From Fortiea contorta PCC 7126 (GTDB lineage Bacteria; Cyanobacteriota; Cyanobacteriia; Cyanobacteriales; Nostocaceae): DNA of 64,000 nt. Position 1 is the stretch's first letter; every line of letters starts with the position of its first letter. Positions 18,926-28,373 of the stretch are shown in pieces. The notes below the pieces were generated by a model. It did not search any database and had not been told where the DNA came from. It saw only the letters and a list, made by a program, of their open reading frames with translations. The stretch spans positions 372,001 through 436,000 of the forward strand of contig NZ_KB235931.1 of assembly GCF_000332295.1 (NCBI RefSeq), read 5' to 3'. Made by a program: the position numbers and the translations under genes.

Positions 18926-19094
18926 TGCTGAGGGCAGAGGGCAGAAGGATGCAATACAGTCTGGGCTTCTCCCAAGGGGAGACGCTCCGCGAACGATTTT
19001 GGTGGGGGACTTAAACCCTTGCTCCCTCTGGTCGCTCTCTGTGGGCAGGAAACAGAATTCCCTTCTGCCTTCTGCCTCCTGCCCTCTGCCTTTC
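18926..19094. repeat. Inverted arrays of GGCAGAG / TTCTGCC heptamers
   Basis: At about 18926-18948 there is GAGGGCAGAGGGCAGAAGG, and at about 19060-19094 the complementary array of TTCTGCC, TCCTGCC and TCTGCC units. Together they could fold into one long imperfect hairpin with a loop of about 110 bp. This is the short-tandem-repeat class common in Nostocales. The loop contains CCAAGGGGAGACGCTCCGCG, itself a short palindromic patch. Confidence 0.7.
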
Positions 19095-19193
19095 CTGTTA
19101 AAGGTGAGTTACTTTAATTTGGGTATGAAAGACTAAGTTGCCCATGATACAAACTTTAAATTCAAAAGCAATTTATTTTCCAGCTTATAATAC

Positions 19194-19218
19194 AAAAAAA
19201 CCCAGTATTTACACTGAG
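19194..19218 (-). terminator. Rho-independent terminator of hflX
   Basis: Read on the minus strand, CTCAGT..ACTGGG forms a six-pair stem with one G-T pair, followed at once by seven T. It begins about 27 bp beyond the hflX stop. Confidence 0.75.
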
Positions 19219-19245
19219 TAGAGATGAATGGAGCCAAACTGGAGT

Positions 19246-20877
19246 TTAATATTTACCAGAGTTGACTGCGTACTGAATTAATTGAGCTAGGCGCTGGCGT
19301 AGGGTTTCTAACCCTAAACGCTGGCTAGCGGAGATAAATACTGCTAGTGGGAATTCTTCTCTGGCTAAAGCTAGAGTTTCGCTAGTGACTTGATCAATTT
19401 TGTTAAAAGCGACTAAGGCCGGGCCGGGAGTTATGGGCATTTGTGCCAAAATTTCTCTAACAGCGCGGATATGACTCAACCAAGCTGGATGAGATAAATC
19501 GACGAGGTGTAAGAGGGCGTCGGCTTCTGTGACTTCTTCTAAGGTGGCGCGGAAGGCGTCCATCAAAGATGTCGGGAGTTCGTGTATAAACCCTACTGTG
19601 TCTGTGACGAGAATCTCTTGGGGTTCACCAGTCGCGGAATTAGCGATCGCTAGTCGGCGCGTGGTAGGGTCGAGGGTAGCAAATAGCTGGTCGGCTGTGT
19701 AAACTTCTGCGTTGGTGAGAGCGTTGAGCAAGGTAGATTTGCCGGCATTAGTATAACCAACTAAGGCTACTGACGGTACCTCTCGATGTTGTCGTCGCTG
19801 TCGTAATCGAGAACGATGGGCTTGTAATTGGTTGACTTCTTTTTGCAGTCGAGAAATGCGCTGCTGTATGGCGCGGCGTTCTGTTTCTAGTTTGGTTTCA
19901 CCTGGGCCCCGAGTCCCAATACCACCACCCAATCTGGACATGGCTCGACCCCTACCAGTTAGTCGCGGCTGCATGTATTCTAGTTGTGCTAGTTCTACTT
20001 GTAATTTACCAGCGCGGGACTGGGCACGTTGGGCGAAGATATCTAATATAACTTCGGTGCGGTCTACAACTCGGACACCGATTTGGGCTTCGAGGTTGCG
20101 GACTTGGGCGGGTGAGAGGTCGCGGTCGAAGACGACGAGGTTGGCGCCGATGGTTTGGGCGGTGAGGGCGACTTCTTGGACTTTACCTTCACCAACTACT
20201 GTTTGGGGATGAATGCGCGATCGCTTTTGTTGTACTGTTTGCAATACATCTCCCCCAGCGGTGTCTACTAACCGCGCCAATTCTGCTAGAGTATCTTGGA
20301 ATCGTTGGGGTGTAATTTGGTCGGTCATGACTCCGACGATTAACACGCGATCGTGGTCAGCATCTACTTCCTGGGCGACGAATTCTCGCTGGAATTCTGC
20401 TTCCAGATTTTCTACTAATTCGAGAAAATCTTGCTGTGTTAGATCCTCAATATCGAGAGGTGGCGATATACTCCAGCTAGGTGATTGGGTGTTGTTTGAG
20501 TCTACCTTGAGCGGGGCAGAACTAGGTATGAGGGCGCGAGACTCCTGGGGTGTTAAGTTTGCTAAATAAGTTTCTTTGATGTATCCGGCGGCGCCACCTC
20601 CCCGCCGGGTGAATCCCGTACCTGTGATATTTAAGACAACTAGCGCGTCTAGGCGTTGCATGGCCATTGCTGTCAGCGCCGCTTCATTGGGCGGTTCTGG
20701 TTTGAGATGGGTAGCGATGCAACGGATACCGCTGAGTCGTTCCGCACCATAACGGGGCAATTCCAGCGGCGGTATTTGGGTCTGACGCGGTGTGCCTACC
20801 CCCACGCGGATCACTTGTCCGCGACGGTTGAGGTAGGCACATACAGGCTGATTTAGTTCGGTGCTAATTGCTGCCAA
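19246..20877 (-). CDS. hflX: Ribosome-associated GTPase HflX
   Basis: HflX is a GTPase that binds and splits stalled or stressed 70S ribosomes. The N-terminal HflX domain includes VVGEGKVQEV and VVFDRDLSPAQVRNLE. A coiled-coil linker follows, then the G domain with G1 GYTNAGKS at about residues 374-381, G3 DTVGF and G4 NKID. The start is uncertain: a TTG ends at 20877, but the upstream in-frame sequence (to about 21018) encodes ETIFGNLQGLKSSQLKQL, which I believe is part of cyanobacterial HflX. That extension contains no ATG, GTG or TTG. Homologues have similar N-terminal extensions. A terminator follows at 19194-19218. Confidence 0.94.
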   Translation of the reverse strand: MAAISTELNQPVCAYLNRRGQVIRVGVGTPRQTQIPPLELPRYGAERLSGIRCIATHLKPEPPNEAALTAMAMQRLDALVVLNITGTGFTRRGGGAAGYIKETYLANLTPQESRALIPSSAPLKVDSNNTQSPSWSISPPLDIEDLTQQDFLELVENLEAEFQREFVAQEVDADHDRVLIVGVMTDQITPQRFQDTLAELARLVDTAGGDVLQTVQQKRSRIHPQTVVGEGKVQEVALTAQTIGANLVVFDRDLSPAQVRNLEAQIGVRVVDRTEVILDIFAQRAQSRAGKLQVELAQLEYMQPRLTGRGRAMSRLGGGIGTRGPGETKLETERRAIQQRISRLQKEVNQLQAHRSRLRQRRQHREVPSVALVGYTNAGKSTLLNALTNAEVYTADQLFATLDPTTRRLAIANSATGEPQEILVTDTVGFIHELPTSLMDAFRATLEEVTEADALLHLVDLSHPAWLSHIRAVREILAQMPITPGPALVAFNKIDQVTSETLALAREEFPLAVFISASQRLGLETLRQRLAQLIQYAVNSGKY

Positions 20878-21166
20878 GCGCTGGGAAAACTCGGACGTGG
20901 TGATGCGATCGCCCGGTATGCGCTGGTGGTACAGCCGCTGTAGTTGCTTGAGCTGGCTGGACTTTAGACCTTGCAGATTACCGAAGATAGTTTCTATAGG
21001 CGTTTCTGACCAGTAAATGGCCCCCCGAATCCTTCTATGTCTATTTTACAACAGGGTTGAGGGAGTCAACTCTATCTTTTGGTGGTGGCGATCGCCTTTG
21101 AGTTAGGCAAGGTCATAAAAATCTGAACATATTTAGGTAAAAGTTATTATTCAGTGAAATAAATTG

Positions 21167-21742
21167 TTACGAATTATTAAAAACAACGCTGTGATAAATT
21201 TCCGTCATTGGTAATTTTACGCCTACTGATTCTAAGGCAATAGAATGCTCTAAAGAGTTAAATTCACTGAGCAACCAACCTTGCGCTTGCTTGCTGTAGC
21301 GTTCAACAAAAGGCTCATCTTGTTCCACTAATAAATATTCGCTAAAACTCTTAATTGAACGATACATGCGAAAGTTACTTTGTCGGTCGTAGTCTGCGGT
21401 GGAAGGAGATAGTATCTCAACAATTAATGTAGGATTTAAAACTTCATCTGTGCGCTGTGCATTCAGTTGCGGTTCGCCATCAAAAACCATCACATCTGGA
21501 TAGACTCCGCGTCGATGTTCAGGAATCCATAGTCGTAAATCGCTGTTAATTGACTCGAATTGAGTATCACGCAGCAGAAACTTGAGAAAGGCAAATATAT
21601 TACCACCGATACGGCTGTGATTGAGTGTTCCTCCTGACATGGGTACAATTTCTCCGTCTCGATATTCGCTGCGTCCTTCTGCTTTTTCTTCGAGCGCGCG
21701 ATATTCATCTAAGGTGTAGTGGCGCTTGATGGTAGAAACCAT
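21167..21742 (-). CDS. Uma2 family (DUF820) putative PD-(D/E)XK endonuclease
   Basis: This 191-residue protein belongs to the Uma2/DUF820 group, greatly expanded in cyanobacteria, with a restriction-endonuclease-like fold. Family marks visible are YTLDEYRALEEK and the conserved EYRDGEI, then YPDVMVFDG (the catalytic aspartate) and LIVEILSPSTADYDR (the E-x-L segment). The ATG ending at 21742 gives the usual MVSTIKRHYT start; an in-frame TTG at 21778 is less likely. The function is unknown. I see no antitoxin or partner next to it, so it is probably a stand-alone copy. Confidence 0.88.
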   Translation of the reverse strand: MVSTIKRHYTLDEYRALEEKAEGRSEYRDGEIVPMSGGTLNHSRIGGNIFAFLKFLLRDTQFESINSDLRLWIPEHRRGVYPDVMVFDGEPQLNAQRTDEVLNPTLIVEILSPSTADYDRQSNFRMYRSIKSFSEYLLVEQDEPFVERYSKQAQGWLLSEFNSLEHSIALESVGVKLPMTEIYHSVVFNNS

Positions 21743-21924
21743 AGGTTTTAGCCGATGATATTGCTTGTGGGACAACAACTTTATTGTGTCACATATTTAG
21801 TTCTGTATTGGTTCAAACTTAACGCGCAATATTATTGATTTGTCACAAGTGTTATTTCGTAGTGATAAGTTTAGTCTTATTAAACGCTTAATTACTGACT
21901 ATAAATTTATCAAAATTAATGCAT

Positions 21925-22908
21925 TCAACTAATAGCAATTCGCCAATTTTTTACCCCCTCCTTCAATTCTGTACAAGACCAATCATCAAATTGGGGATAA
22001 ACTGGCAAGCGTGGTACTAAATTCCATCCTGCAGGTTGTAGTATTGCTCTCAATTCTTGTTCTTGGAGATGGGGATAATCTGGATTCACTTCATCTTTTG
22101 GCCCTATTCCGCCCAAATCTCTCGCCCCAGCTTGAATACAAGCCAGTAACCATTGGTCATCTTTAATTAAATTGGGGGGAATTTGAATAGTAATATCTGG
22201 TGGTAAAATTTGCCGAGCTTGAGCAATAATTTCTGGTAATTGGTAGGGATTAAATGGAGGTAAATTATGTAATAGTGAGGGAATTTTGCCTTGTTTAAGT
22301 CCTGGACTGTGGGGTTGGAGAATGACTTCTTGGATATGATGATAGCGTTGATGAATATGAGATATTGCTGTTAATGTTTCCCAGCAATCATCAACTGTTT
22401 CACCAATTCCTAATAATAATCCTGTGGTAAAGGGAATTTTTAATTTTCCCGCCCATTCTAATTGTTGTAAACGTAGTTCTGGTATTTTACTCGGTGCGTG
22501 TTGATGGACTGTATTTAATAATTTTGGTGTTAATTGTTCCAACATTAGACCCATGGAAACATTTACTTGTTTCAGCTTTTGCATTTCTGCAAAACTCAAT
22601 GGGCCAGCATTTGTATGGGGTAAAAATCCCATGGTTAATGCTAATGCACATAAATCATAAATCCGTTGTAACCAATCTTGACGCTTGGGTGAGTGGGGAT
22701 GAACTTCGCCGCTAAGAATCAATATTTCGCAAACATTTTTATTTTGTAGTTGTTGCAAAATGCTACTGGCTGCTGATAATGTCAGCCAAGAATTTTGACC
22801 CGGTTCGGTGCGAAAGTTGCAATAGGAACAGCGATTAAAACATTCGTAAGTAGGGACAATTGTATAAGCTGGGCTATAAGTGATGAGACGAGAGTTATTA
22901 ATTGACAT
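21925..22908 (-). CDS. cofG: 7,8-didemethyl-8-hydroxy-5-deazariboflavin synthase subunit CofG
   Basis: Radical SAM enzyme which, with CofH, forms the deazaflavin chromophore Fo (8-HDF) from tyrosine and the flavin precursor. Cyanobacteria use it as the antenna of DNA photolyase. The radical SAM cluster motif C-x3-C-x2-C is at Cys23, Cys27 and Cys30. LLLGIGET and GGIGPKDEVNPD near the C-terminus match CofG. The length (327 aa) is typical. cofH is not visible in the window. It is followed, on its upstream side 27 bp away, by the SLH/WG-repeat gene on the same strand, so the two may be co-transcribed. Confidence 0.93.
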   Translation of the reverse strand: MSINNSRLITYSPAYTIVPTYECFNRCSYCNFRTEPGQNSWLTLSAASSILQQLQNKNVCEILILSGEVHPHSPKRQDWLQRIYDLCALALTMGFLPHTNAGPLSFAEMQKLKQVNVSMGLMLEQLTPKLLNTVHQHAPSKIPELRLQQLEWAGKLKIPFTTGLLLGIGETVDDCWETLTAISHIHQRYHHIQEVILQPHSPGLKQGKIPSLLHNLPPFNPYQLPEIIAQARQILPPDITIQIPPNLIKDDQWLLACIQAGARDLGGIGPKDEVNPDYPHLQEQELRAILQPAGWNLVPRLPVYPQFDDWSCTELKEGVKNWRIAIS

Positions 22909-22935
22909 AAAGCCAGATAATTAATGAGTTTTATT

Positions 22936-24003
22936 TTAAGGTAGGGGAGAACGAATATATCCCCATTTTCCTCCGTCAAAGTAGTAGTCAATAATAGGAT
23001 TAGCAGAACTATCATAACTGACATTTTGTAGCCATTTTCCAGCTATGTTCACTCTAGCTATACCGTCTTGAAAACTAGTAGCGTTAGGTAGTTCTGGCTT
23101 GATATGCCATTTACCGTTTTTATCTATGAAAACGAATTTATTACCAACTCTGACCAGTGCTAATCCTGAGGAAAATGAGTGCAATTCTGAAATATAAGAA
23201 CCAGGAATGATCATTAATTCATTGGCATTAATTATCAGTTTTCCTGTTTTATCTATATATCCCCTACTTGCGGATGAATGTATTTGTGCTAAACCTTCAG
23301 AAAAATTATTAGCTGCATAAAATTGGGGTGTAATTATCGTTTTACCTGTGAGGTCAATATAACCCCAATTGGAAATACCATTTTCGCGGAGTTCAACTGC
23401 TGCTAAACCTTCTGAAAATGCCTTGGCTTGGTCAAATTGAGGTGGGATGACTATCTTACCAGTTTTGTCTATATAACCATATTTACCATTGACATTAATA
23501 ACTGCTAATCCCGATACAAAATCAGAAACATTATAAGGATCAAAATATTTTTTGAGAGTGGTTTCTGGGTTGTCGGGAATATTGAAATTGAGATGGTTGG
23601 CTAAAATGGCGATCGCCTGTACTCTGGGTATGGGTTGTGATGGTCGAAAAGTCCGGTCTGGATATCCACTAAAAAATCCCCTTTTATAAGCCTCTTTGAT
23701 GGCTTTATACGCCCAGTGAGTATTTGGGACGTCTTTAAATTCAGTTTCGGAGTTTTTCCACTCGCTATGGGGAAAAGCATTTAATAATAAAACTGCAAAT
23801 TCTGCTCGATTGATAGTGGACTGGGGGCGAAATGTTTGGTCAGCATAGCCTTTAATTAAGTTGCGTTCAGCAAGTTGAGTGATACACTGCTGGGTAATTT
23901 GATTTTGGATATCAGAGAAGGCTGAGGCTTTGGCTATAAATAAATTACTAATGGCAGTGATAATAATTGAGGTATTGATGAAGTTGAATATGGTTTGATG
24001 CAT
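22936..24003 (-). CDS. Exported SLH-domain and WG-repeat protein
   Basis: The ATG ends at 24003. An N-terminal hydrophobic signal ends near AKASAFSD. Two S-layer homology (SLH) repeats follow, at about residues 35-80 (IKGYADQTFRPQSTINRAEF) and 90-140 (FSGYPDRTFRPSQPIPR). The rest is WG/KWG repeats, short beta units such as GKYGYIDKTGKIVIPPQFD and NWGYIDLTGKTIITPQF. SLH domains anchor proteins to the envelope. WG repeats form a beta-propeller-like binding surface of unknown ligand. The gene lies 27 bp upstream of cofG in the same orientation. Confidence 0.88.
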   Translation of the reverse strand: MHQTIFNFINTSIIITAISNLFIAKASAFSDIQNQITQQCITQLAERNLIKGYADQTFRPQSTINRAEFAVLLLNAFPHSEWKNSETEFKDVPNTHWAYKAIKEAYKRGFFSGYPDRTFRPSQPIPRVQAIAILANHLNFNIPDNPETTLKKYFDPYNVSDFVSGLAVINVNGKYGYIDKTGKIVIPPQFDQAKAFSEGLAAVELRENGISNWGYIDLTGKTIITPQFYAANNFSEGLAQIHSSASRGYIDKTGKLIINANELMIIPGSYISELHSFSSGLALVRVGNKFVFIDKNGKWHIKPELPNATSFQDGIARVNIAGKWLQNVSYDSSANPIIDYYFDGGKWGYIRSPLP

Positions 24004-24069
24004 AGGAAATATTGTATGTTGATTCTCTTGCTTAAGTGACGCTAAATCGTTTAATTTATATCATTGACT

Positions 24070-24627
24070 TTACCAAAATATACTTTGTTGTTTGGCATGA
24101 ATATTCTTGAGATGCTTTTTTACTGTGTTAATGGTGATATAAAGCTGATTAGCGATTTGTTGATAAGAAAAATTAGCGCGGCGCAGTTGCCAAACTTGAG
24201 TTTCTCGGTCTGTTAAATGGTACTTTTTTGCGTCGGCGATCGCTATACTTTGAGTATACTGTTGGTAATCTTCTACAGTGACGATCAAAAGGCGATCGCT
24301 ACCTGATTTTAATTCTAAAAATCTAGCTCGAATCCGTAATTGTATTGATGCATTTATCTGAATTTCTGACTCAATAATAATTTTCTTTTGAGGAAATAGT
24401 TGACGACTTTCAATCAATGATTGACAGACGCGCCAAATTTCTGTGGGAATTGCATGATTAGCTGATGGCGGTGTTAATTTACTGCAAATACGGCGAGCGT
24501 ATTCATTACTGAGAATTAATTCACCTTCAGTTGTGAAAATAAGGATGCCATCAAGAAAACTTTCAATCATGGCTGACAATAATTCTAGTCGTAATTTGGC
24601 ATCTCTTTTATCATCTGGAAATAACAT
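24070..24627 (-). CDS. LuxR-family HTH regulator with a PAS-like sensor domain
   Basis: A PAS-like region sits at about residues 15-130 (SFLDGILIFTTEGELILSN), and a C-terminal LuxR/GerE helix-turn-helix contains LTDRETQVWQLR and ITINTVKKHLKNI. The chosen ATG ends at 24627 and has GGAAGG 9 nt upstream. An in-frame TTG at 24726 would add 33 residues. There is no phosphoacceptor receiver domain, so it is not a classical response regulator; the PAS domain may sense a small ligand or redox state. It is divergent from the gene at 24829 across about 200 bp. Confidence 0.82.
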   Translation of the reverse strand: MLFPDDKRDAKLRLELLSAMIESFLDGILIFTTEGELILSNEYARRICSKLTPPSANHAIPTEIWRVCQSLIESRQLFPQKKIIIESEIQINASIQLRIRARFLELKSGSDRLLIVTVEDYQQYTQSIAIADAKKYHLTDRETQVWQLRRANFSYQQIANQLYITINTVKKHLKNIHAKQQSIFW

Positions 24628-24828
24628 AATTTCTGCCTTCCAAAACTCAGCATGTTGTGTGTAGCTGAATTTTGGTAGCTGCGACTCTGTAGGTGCAATG
24701 AGTAGGCTGTATTCAAGTTGTGTCAAGTAGATTTTGCGGAATCTACCTGAATTAAGGTGAAGTTTTTTTCATCATTCAACCTTTATTCTCCAGGGTGCAG
24801 ATTGCGCTAGCTGGGAAGCCTTAATTGT

Positions 24829-25860
24829 ATGAATCCAGAAAGCATCAACCAATGGTTCCCGATTGAACAACAACGTAAGTATATTTCGCAGTTGCGCGGG
24901 CGTGTAGGTGTGACGCGTCGTCGTGCTGAATATTTTGTGAAGCTGTGGGCGTATTTGCTACTCAAACAACAGCAAGAACTCGGAAAACGGTTACAGCGCC
25001 CTTTAACCGAACTAGAATTACCTGCGGGGTTTGTTCCCTGTACTCACCGAGAAGCGCAAGAAATATTTTATGGTGAAAGAGAGCGGGGGAGCGATCGCTC
25101 TGCGGGTATGATGATTGATAAGCTCGTAGCTTTGGGATTAATCGAAAAAGATTTTGACGGTAACACTACCTGTATTCGGATTTGTTCTTTATTGCCTAAT
25201 CTGCAAAACTCAGCTTTAGCCGAAAAATCGCTCAAACTGCTACCAGATAACTTTAATCCCCGAACTGACGCCATCCCCGTTGCTAGTTTTCTCGCCCGTA
25301 ACTACAACTGGATGAATAAAAAAACTGTCGCCCTACCCCACAGAATCGCTAAAATACTACGTGGTTGGGCGGAACAATATCCTACCGGGATGCGGGTACT
25401 GCGTCGCTATGATACTCAAGATGCGGTAGGTTTTTATATTTTGTATCCCGTGGCGAGGGAATCAGAGGCAAATTTCTTTTTGCCACCGCGTAACAGTCTA
25501 CACTTAAGTGCTACGTGGGATACTGATCCATTTGAAATTGCTATACCAGGCGATCGCCATTGTACTTCTATTTTTGTCCGCAGTTGGCAAATAGATCAAG
25601 CTTATAAACAACAAATTAATGTTTGTGAATTTTTGCAAGATGTCCAAAAAACATTAATGCAGATGCAAGTTGATTTTCCTCATCTTTGTGATATGTATAC
25701 CTTGGCAATGCATCCAGGCGATGAACAATTAGCATTAGCTTTAGGATTTCAAAAAACACATCAAGACTCACAACTACCCTTGCATTGGCTGTACATTCCA
25801 TTAGATAAATATTTGAAATTGCATGTGAAACTAGCAGTATCGGGATTAAAATTTGATTGA
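24829..25860 (+). CDS. Conserved cyanobacterial protein of unknown function (343 aa)
   Basis: The ATG is at 24829. The N-terminal third looks DNA- or RNA-related by composition: basic GRVGVTRRRAEYFVKLWAYLL followed by a winged-helix-like region (SAGMMIDKLVALGLIEKD). The C-terminal part, with IFVRSWQIDQAY and HPGDEQLALALGFQ, has the look of a GNAT-like acetyltransferase fold, which is how I believe some homologues are annotated. I see no signal peptide or membrane segment. The function is uncertain. It is divergent from the LuxR-type regulator and may be its target. Confidence 0.72.
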   Translation: MNPESINQWFPIEQQRKYISQLRGRVGVTRRRAEYFVKLWAYLLLKQQQELGKRLQRPLTELELPAGFVPCTHREAQEIFYGERERGSDRSAGMMIDKLVALGLIEKDFDGNTTCIRICSLLPNLQNSALAEKSLKLLPDNFNPRTDAIPVASFLARNYNWMNKKTVALPHRIAKILRGWAEQYPTGMRVLRRYDTQDAVGFYILYPVARESEANFFLPPRNSLHLSATWDTDPFEIAIPGDRHCTSIFVRSWQIDQAYKQQINVCEFLQDVQKTLMQMQVDFPHLCDMYTLAMHPGDEQLALALGFQKTHQDSQLPLHWLYIPLDKYLKLHVKLAVSGLKFD

Positions 25861-25881
25861 AAAAATACGGTTTAGCAATAA

Positions 25882-25902
25882 GGGCACAACAATGTTGTGC
25901 CC
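25882..25902. repeat. Covarying 21-nt hairpin, copy 1
   Basis: A perfect palindrome, GGGCACAACA-A-TGTTGTGCCC, between convergent genes. Copies with compensated stem bases occur at 46915 and 47007. Confidence 0.8.
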
Positions 25903-25936
25903 CTACTTGTTTGACAATTGAACCAAAAATCGGCGA

Positions 25937-27121
25937 CTATCTATCCACAGAACCCATAATGACGTCAATGCTGCCGAGAATGACCACAATATCTGCTACC
26001 TTCATTCCCCGCAATAAATGAGGCAGAATTTGCAGATTGTTAAAGTCGGCTGGGCGAATTTTCCACCGTGCGGGGAAGACGTTATCATCACCAACTAAAT
26101 AAATTCCCAGTTCACCTTTACCGCTTTCTACACGAGCGTAAATTTCCCCTTTAGGAATCTTAAAAGAAGGAGAAACTTTCTTACCAATGTATTGATAATC
26201 AAAAGCATCCCATTCTGATTTTTTCCCAGCAGCAAGGCGTTTAGCTTCCAAGTTTTCATAAGGGCCGCCGGGAAGTCCCTTAATTGCTTGGCGAATAATT
26301 TTTACAGATTCGCGCATTTCCCGCATCCGCACTACGTAACGAGCAAAGCAATCACCGGCGGTTTCCCACTGCACTTCCCAGTCAAAATCGTCGTAGCATT
26401 CGTAGTGGTCTACTTTCCGCAAATCCCACTTCACCCCGGAGGCGCGTAACATGGGGCCAGAAAGTCCCCAGTTAATTGCTTCGTCGCGGGTGATAGTACC
26501 AATTCCCTCAATCCGTCGCCGGAAGATGGGGTTATTGGTGACTAATTTTTCATACTCATCCACTTTGGGAATAAAGTAGTCACAGAATTCTAAACACTTA
26601 TCCACCCAACCGTAGGGTAAATCAGCAGCTACACCACCAACGCGGAAGTAGTTGTTATTTACCATTCGATAACCAGTGGCTGCTTCCCATAAATCATAAA
26701 TCATCTCCCGTTCCCGGAACTGGTAGAAAAAGGGAGTTTGTGCACCCACGTCAGCTAGAAAGGGGCCGAACCACAACAGGTGGTTGGCGATGCGGTTCAA
26801 TTCCAGCATGATGACGCGGATGTAGCTAGCGCGTTTGGGAACAGCGACACCTGCTAGTTTTTCTGGGGCGTTAACTGTGACTGCTTCGTTGAACATCCCC
26901 GCTGCGTAGTCCCAGCGACTGACGTAGGGAACGTACATGATTGTGGTACGGTTTTCGGCGATTTTTTCCATTCCCCGGTGTAGGTAGCCAATAACCGGTT
27001 CACAATCAATGACATCCTCTCCGTCCAGGGTAACAATTAGCCGGAGAACGCCGTGCATTGAGGGATGGTGCGGTCCCATGTTAAGCACCATAGGTTCAGT
27101 GCGGGTTTCTATTCTTGCCAT
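25937..27121 (-). CDS. ndhH: NAD(P)H-quinone oxidoreductase subunit H (NDH-1)
   Basis: NdhH is the 49-kDa homologue at the quinone-binding end of the peripheral arm of the thylakoid NDH-1 complex, which works in respiration and cyclic electron flow. The 394-aa length matches. Diagnostic blocks include [15 protein letters not shown] at the start, [39 protein letters not shown] and the C-terminal [12 protein letters not shown]. The ATG ends at 27121. The gene stands alone; its usual partner subunits are not in the window. Confidence 0.98.
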   Translation of the reverse strand: MARIETRTEPMVLNMGPHHPSMHGVLRLIVTLDGEDVIDCEPVIGYLHRGMEKIAENRTTIMYVPYVSRWDYAAGMFNEAVTVNAPEKLAGVAVPKRASYIRVIMLELNRIANHLLWFGPFLADVGAQTPFFYQFREREMIYDLWEAATGYRMVNNNYFRVGGVAADLPYGWVDKCLEFCDYFIPKVDEYEKLVTNNPIFRRRIEGIGTITRDEAINWGLSGPMLRASGVKWDLRKVDHYECYDDFDWEVQWETAGDCFARYVVRMREMRESVKIIRQAIKGLPGGPYENLEAKRLAAGKKSEWDAFDYQYIGKKVSPSFKIPKGEIYARVESGKGELGIYLVGDDNVFPARWKIRPADFNNLQILPHLLRGMKVADIVVILGSIDVIMGSVDR

Positions 27122-27447
27122 AGATTTTCAGTGTTCTCCCGTTCATGAAAAATGTGATTTGAACCGCCAAGATGCCAACCAGACTCAATTTATCGTGTCT
27201 ACCAAGATAAGTTTCATCGAGACAATCAAAAAACTGTCCCTACAGGGGTATGTTGGAGAGAAGATGGCAGCAGAGGGCGTTTGGTCGATGTTTCATTTTG
27301 TTGCACTTCTTCAATTATTATAGGGACGCTGGATATGCAAAGAATTGAAGCACCGGAATTTTTTCCTTATGCTGATCCAAATGGGGACTAGGGGCTAGGA
27401 ATTTTCGGTTTGAGATCAAAGCAAAATCCCAAATTCCCAATTTGAAG

Positions 27448-28344
27448 ATGGAATTAGATTCACAAATGCAGCTTGATTTAGAAGAATCTGCTTTTTCCCA
27501 CATTCCCGTGTTGAGTCGGGAGGTGGTTGAGGGTTTGGCGGTGCGTTCCGGCGGACATTATTTGGATGTGACGGTGGGGGGTGGTGGTCATAGTCGTCTG
27601 ATTTTAGATGCTGCTGTGGATGTGCGTTTGACGGCGATTGACCAAGATGAGGATGCTTTAGCAGCGGCGCAGAAGTATTTGGCTGGGTATGGGGAACAGG
27701 TAAAGTTTATTCACAGCAACTTTGCTACCTACAAGTTTGCAGCTGGGGTTTGTGATGGGATTGTTGCTGATTTGGGGGTGAGTTCTTACCATTTGGATAC
27801 GCCAGAACGGGGCTTTAGCTTTCGCCACGCAGCTAGTTTGGATATGCGAATGGATAAAAGAGCGTCGCTGACGGCGGCTGATGTGATTAATGGGTGGGAA
27901 GAAGGGGAATTAGCTGATATTTTCTTTAAATATGGGGAAGAGAGGCTATCACGGCGAATTGCCAGACGGATTGTGGAAAGACGCCCATTTGATGACACTG
28001 TGGAATTAGCGTCGGCGATCGCTTCTGCTGTTCCTCCCAAGTATCGTTATGGTAGAATTCATCCGGCAACTCGTGTTTTTCAAGCTCTGCGAATTGTTGT
28101 CAACGACGAGTTGAAATCCCTGGAAACCTTTCTAGACCAAGCCCCAATTGCGCTTGTCCCTGGTGGTAGAATCGCTGTTATCAGTTTTCATAGCTTAGAA
28201 GACCGTCTGGTGAAGCATGGTTTGCGAAATTCACCATATTTACGGGTCTTGACTAAAAAGCCAATTACTGCTCAAGAAGAGGAAATAGTTAATAATCCGC
28301 GATCGCGCTCTGCTAAGTTAAGAATAGCCGAAAGAAAGGAGTGA
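27448..28344 (+). CDS. rsmH: 16S rRNA (cytosine(1402)-N4)-methyltransferase RsmH
   Basis: RsmH (MraW) methylates N4 of C1402 in the 16S rRNA decoding centre using SAM. Motifs include [13 protein letters not shown], the SAM-binding [41 protein letters not shown] and [12 protein letters not shown]. The length of about 298 aa is typical. The ATG at 27448 is chosen over the TTG at 27442. It is divergent from ndhH across about 330 bp in which I see no other gene. Unlike in many bacteria, it is not in a dcw cluster with ftsZ. Confidence 0.96.
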   Translation: MELDSQMQLDLEESAFSHIPVLSREVVEGLAVRSGGHYLDVTVGGGGHSRLILDAAVDVRLTAIDQDEDALAAAQKYLAGYGEQVKFIHSNFATYKFAAGVCDGIVADLGVSSYHLDTPERGFSFRHAASLDMRMDKRASLTAADVINGWEEGELADIFFKYGEERLSRRIARRIVERRPFDDTVELASAIASAVPPKYRYGRIHPATRVFQALRIVVNDELKSLETFLDQAPIALVPGGRIAVISFHSLEDRLVKHGLRNSPYLRVLTKKPITAQEEEIVNNPRSRSAKLRIAERKE

Positions 28345-28373
28345 TGAGGAAGATGGAATAAAAGTAATTAGTT

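Noticed and set aside
24070-24627. Classical two-component response regulator
   Set aside because: No receiver domain; the N-terminus looks like PAS.
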